Shown here in pieces: positions 61,721-64,000 of a stretch of DNA of 64,000 bases; positions within the stretch are counted from its first letter, which is position 1, and each line of letters starts with the position of its first letter. The position numbers were made by a program, and so were the translations under genes. Location: positions 496,001 through 560,000 of the forward strand of contig CAVYEW010000010.1 in NCBI GenBank assembly GCA_963767645.1, written 5' to 3'. This DNA comes from DATFDN01 sp963767645 (GTDB taxonomy: Bacteria; Pseudomonadota; Alphaproteobacteria; Acetobacterales; Acetobacteraceae). The notes beneath the pieces were generated by a model, which saw only the letters and a program-made list of their open reading frames with translations, made no database searches and was not told the DNA's origin.

Positions 61721-62776
61721 CTAGGGGGCGATCTTGGCTCGGAGCGTGAACAGGTCCGCACCGTTCCTGGTGCGCGTGATCGGGGCGGTGAAGGCGGGCT
61801 CCTGGATCAGCGGATCGTCGGAAAGGCCGCCGATCAGCTTGGCCGCCGCGGCGGACTGGCCTTCCAGGGTCAGCGTGCGGTCGTGGAGACCGAAGCTGGT
61901 GAGGTAGGTGTCGTCGGGCAGGAGCTCGGTCAGGCTGGCGAGGATGCGGAGCGGATTGCCGATCCGCAGCTCCTCGCGCGCGATCGTGTCGGCGCCGCTG
62001 CTGGCGCTGAGCAGCCGCCGCCGCAGCGCCTCGACTTTGGCGACACGCGGCTGCAGGGCGGCAATCCGGGAGTCCACCTCGCCGAGCGCGATGGATTGCC
62101 GGATGAGCGGCTGCGCCGCTGCGGCCAACGCCAGCACGACACAGGCCAATGCCTCGAGCAGCACCGCCTGCCGGCGCCGGCGCTGCTGGGGGGTCGGCGG
62201 GCGCTCGATCCGGATCGTCCGCACCACGCCGCCCGCTCCGTTGAACTCGAGCAGGGAGGGCGCCGCTCCTACCCGCTCCAGCGGCGCGGTCAGGCCGAGG
62301 AGCAGCGCGCGAGGCACGACCGACAGCCGCAGCCGCAACACGCCCGCGCCTGAATCGCGGGACTGCACATCGAAACTCCAGTACACCTCGTCGGACTGGA
62401 ATGGCGTGAACCGGTCCATCTCATAGGCCAGCACGCGGTCGAGCTCATCAGCCGCAGCGAGCGGGAGCGTGACCTCGCGCTCCAGCAGCCAGGAGGGCGG
62501 CGGGCGCACCACGACGGGCAGGTCCCGCCGGCGCTGCCGCAGGATGGGCTCAGCCGCCGCAAGTCCCGCGTCGCCGAGGGTGAAACGGAGCCGTTCGGTC
62601 TCGCGCCGGTTCCGGCGCTCGCTCACCGTCACGAAGAGGCTGGCCGTCTCCGGCTCCGCATAAAGGGCGAAGACGAGCGCATTGGCCGGGCCGGACGGCG
62701 CGACACGCCAGCGCGCCGGCACGACATCCCGTAGCTGCGCTGCCCACCAGCTCAGTAGAGGTTTCAATGCGTTCAT
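61721..62776 (-). CDS. Type II secretion GspL-like protein with PilN domain
   Basis: A 351-residue inner-membrane assembly protein. The N-terminal part is a divergent GspL/PilM-like cytoplasmic domain (REVTLPLAAADELDRVLAYE, MDRFTPFQ). One membrane helix follows near residue 215 (LLEALACVVLALAAAA), then a periplasmic PilN domain (LRILASLTELLPDDTYLTSF). The ATG 62776 begins MNALKPLLSWWAAQ. It is divergent from gspI, with the shared promoter region at 62777-62886. In most T2SS operons gspL is co-directional with gspI-K. Confidence 0.82.
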   Translation of the reverse strand: MNALKPLLSWWAAQLRDVVPARWRVAPSGPANALVFALYAEPETASLFVTVSERRNRRETERLRFTLGDAGLAAAEPILRQRRRDLPVVVRPPPSWLLEREVTLPLAAADELDRVLAYEMDRFTPFQSDEVYWSFDVQSRDSGAGVLRLRLSVVPRALLLGLTAPLERVGAAPSLLEFNGAGGVVRTIRIERPPTPQQRRRRQAVLLEALACVVLALAAAAQPLIRQSIALGEVDSRIAALQPRVAKVEALRRRLLSASSGADTIAREELRIGNPLRILASLTELLPDDTYLTSFGLHDRTLTLEGQSAAAAKLIGGLSDDPLIQEPAFTAPITRTRNGADLFTLRAKIAP

Positions 62777-62886
62777 CGGCTTTGGCGTTCCGCTGCCACG
62801 CACTCTGCCGCCGGCCACGAGTTCTCGGCAAGGCGAGTCGAGCCTGTTAGGGTGGCGTAGCGACAGGAGCGAGACAGGACTGCCAC

Positions 62887-63321
62887 ATGTGGCCGGGCCG
62901 ATCCGGGGATCGAGGCTTCACGCTTCTCGAAGTGCTGGTCGCTTTCATCATCGCTGCGCTCGCATTGGGCGAGCTGTTCTCGGTAGCAGCCGGCGAGCTG
63001 CGCTCGGTGGCGGTGGCCGGACGTTACGAGGAGGCGTTGTCGCGTGCCCGTTCGCATCTTGCCGCGATCGGCCTCGGCAAGGCACTGGTGGCGGGCGAGC
63101 AGCAGGGCGAGGACGGCGCCGGATATCATTGGACGGCGCGCATCAGCCAGATCGCCGCGGCGGCATTGCCGGACTCCGGTTCGGCGCTTGCCGCGCCGCA
63201 AGCGCCGCGCGCAGGCTTGTACCTCGTCGCTGCCGCGGTGTCCTGGCAGGAAGGCAGGCGCGCGCGCAGCGTCCGGCTGACTACCGAGCGGGTGGCGCCG
63301 GCCGCTCCGATCCGTCCATGA
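62887..63321 (+). CDS. gspI: Type II secretion minor pseudopilin GspI
   Basis: A 144-residue prepilin. The type IV prepilin peptidase site is G|FTLLEVLVAFIIAALALG with the conserved Glu at +5. SVAVAGRYEEALSRARSHLA and VSWQEGRRARSVRLTTER follow, as in GspI. Overlaps gspJ by 4 nt. Confidence 0.88.
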   Translation: MWPGRSGDRGFTLLEVLVAFIIAALALGELFSVAAGELRSVAVAGRYEEALSRARSHLAAIGLGKALVAGEQQGEDGAGYHWTARISQIAAAALPDSGSALAAPQAPRAGLYLVAAAVSWQEGRRARSVRLTTERVAPAAPIRP

Positions 63322-63911
63322 ACGCCGGACGCGCGGCTGGCTTTACCCTGCTGGAGATCCTGGTCGCCCTGGTCGTGTTTGGTTTCCTGATGGTCGGCCT
63401 GTCGCAGGGCGTGCGCTTCGGCTTGACCGCCTGGGGAATGCAGGAGCGCATCATTGCGCGGCGCGGCGACCTCGACGCGGTGGACAGGGTGCTGCGCCAG
63501 CTCATCGAGCAGATGGACCCGGGCACGAGGTCCGACCCGCGCCAGGTCGCCGGCACGCAGGCGCGGTTCGTGTTCACCTCCGCGCTCCCTGCGATGGCCG
63601 GCGGCGAGAGCGCCGACATGCTGCTGCTGGTGGACTCCGCGCATCGGTTCTCCCTGCAATGGACGCCGCACCTGCACGCCAAGCGGATCGCCCCGCCGCC
63701 GCCGCCGCACATCGAGGAGCTTCTCGGAGGCATTGACCGCGTGCAATTCGCTTACTGGCGTCCCAGCTCCAGCGGCGGCGGCTGGGTCGTCGCGTGGGAT
63801 GGGAAATCCTTGCCGGCGCTGGTGCGCATTCGGATCGTGTTCCCCGAGAGCGACCCGCGGCACTGGCCCGAGATCGTTGCCGCCCCGCTGCGCACGAGCT
63901 TGGAACGCTGA
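63318..63911 (+). CDS. gspJ: Type II secretion minor pseudopilin GspJ
   Basis: A 197-residue prepilin with AAG|FTLLEILVALVVFGFLMVG at the N-terminus. GMQERIIARRGDLDAVDRVL and a beta-rich C-terminal domain (FAYWRPSSSGGGWVVAW) match GspJ. It forms part of the tip complex with GspI and GspK. ATGA overlap with gspI. Confidence 0.85.
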   Translation: MNAGRAAGFTLLEILVALVVFGFLMVGLSQGVRFGLTAWGMQERIIARRGDLDAVDRVLRQLIEQMDPGTRSDPRQVAGTQARFVFTSALPAMAGGESADMLLLVDSAHRFSLQWTPHLHAKRIAPPPPPHIEELLGGIDRVQFAYWRPSSSGGGWVVAWDGKSLPALVRIRIVFPESDPRHWPEIVAAPLRTSLER

Positions 63912-63936
63912 TGAGCCACGCAAAAGGCAGTGCCAG

Positions 63937-64000
63937 ATGACGCTCGATCTGCCGACCGGCCCGCGCGGCCGCCTGCTGGCGCTTGGCCTGACCGTCCTCG
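63937..64000 (+). CDS. Probable GspM-like protein, N-terminal part (cut by window edge)
   Basis: The visible 21 codons read MTLDLPTGPRGRLLALGLTV, a short cytoplasmic start leading into a hydrophobic stretch, as in GspM/PulM. AAAAGG lies upstream. The identification rests mostly on position after gspJ. A 9-codon frame at 63911 is not likely to be a gene. Confidence 0.5.
   Translation, partial: MTLDLPTGPRGRLLALGLTVL

Noticed and set aside
63911..63939. 9-codon frame starting ATGAGCCAC after gspJ
   Set aside because: Stops at the start of the better GspM-like frame at 63937; too short and without support.

Overview
The window is high-GC, densely coded bacterial DNA from an alphaproteobacterium, most likely in the Rhodospirillales/Acetobacteraceae. 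The evidence is the ffh-rpsP-rimM-trmD-rplS-leuC-leuD order, a MucR/Ros regulator beside fur, an OlsB ornithine-lipid enzyme, a cyanide-insensitive (CioAB-type) quinol oxidase, and GMC / gluconate-dehydrogenase-type oxidases. No rRNA, tRNA, transposase or CRISPR array was seen.

Layout. 1-5302: pth (partial), rplY, a patatin lipase, small conserved genes, PncC, and an O-antigen ligase-like protein with a GT9 glycosyltransferase. 5303-6191: a decayed stretch with gene remnants and a palindromic repeat. 6192-9565: leuB, a Wzt/Wzm-type polysaccharide exporter and a secreted protein of unknown function. 9838-15320: the translation/SRP operon running into leuCD. 15685-19866: a sugar ABC importer followed by an MFS carrier; the ABC ATPase frame has no stop at its expected end. 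19867-28302: the most unusual locus, a tandemly duplicated unit. Each unit has a giant regulator (OmpR-type winged helix, cyclase-like domain lacking its metal aspartates, AAA/STAND ATPase, helical repeats) divergent from small secreted-protein genes. 28322-36891: an orphan paaAB pair, a frameshifted acyl-CoA dehydrogenase, a frameshifted MFS gene, a DUF2125 gene, an ACT-like gene and a frameshifted cydA with intact cydB. 36972-37193: a third member of the small secreted family. 37398-47725: housekeeping genes (nfuA-like, rutE-like, tsaB, rimI, tusA-like, mucR, fur, olsB, lnt, xre, recJ, glpX). 47890-54111: a five-gene operon for oxidation of a sugar, alcohol or sugar acid. 54359-61664: a DUF6496 protein, an RND efflux pair, an ABC exporter and an SH3 protein. 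61721-64000: part of a type II secretion cluster (gspL on the minus strand; gspI, gspJ and the start of gspM on the plus strand).

The best candidate for an undescribed system is 19.9-28.3 kb plus 37.0 kb. Three small secreted proteins share a signal peptide, a QGAPPG(S/Y)(S/A)(S/A)W block directly after the predicted cleavage site, and a C-terminal block ending in PVA. Each is followed by a TGCTGA...TCAGCA hairpin. Two of them lie divergently beside the two giant regulators. The intergenic regions of both units keep a direct repeat (TTTAC type) with an 11-bp period, as expected for an OmpR-type operator. One unit also encodes a secreted 43-residue pre-peptide, predicted to mature to 14 residues, and a 51-residue single-span membrane protein. 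This could be a secreted-peptide signalling or envelope-stress module. That function is inference; the sequence architecture is seen directly.
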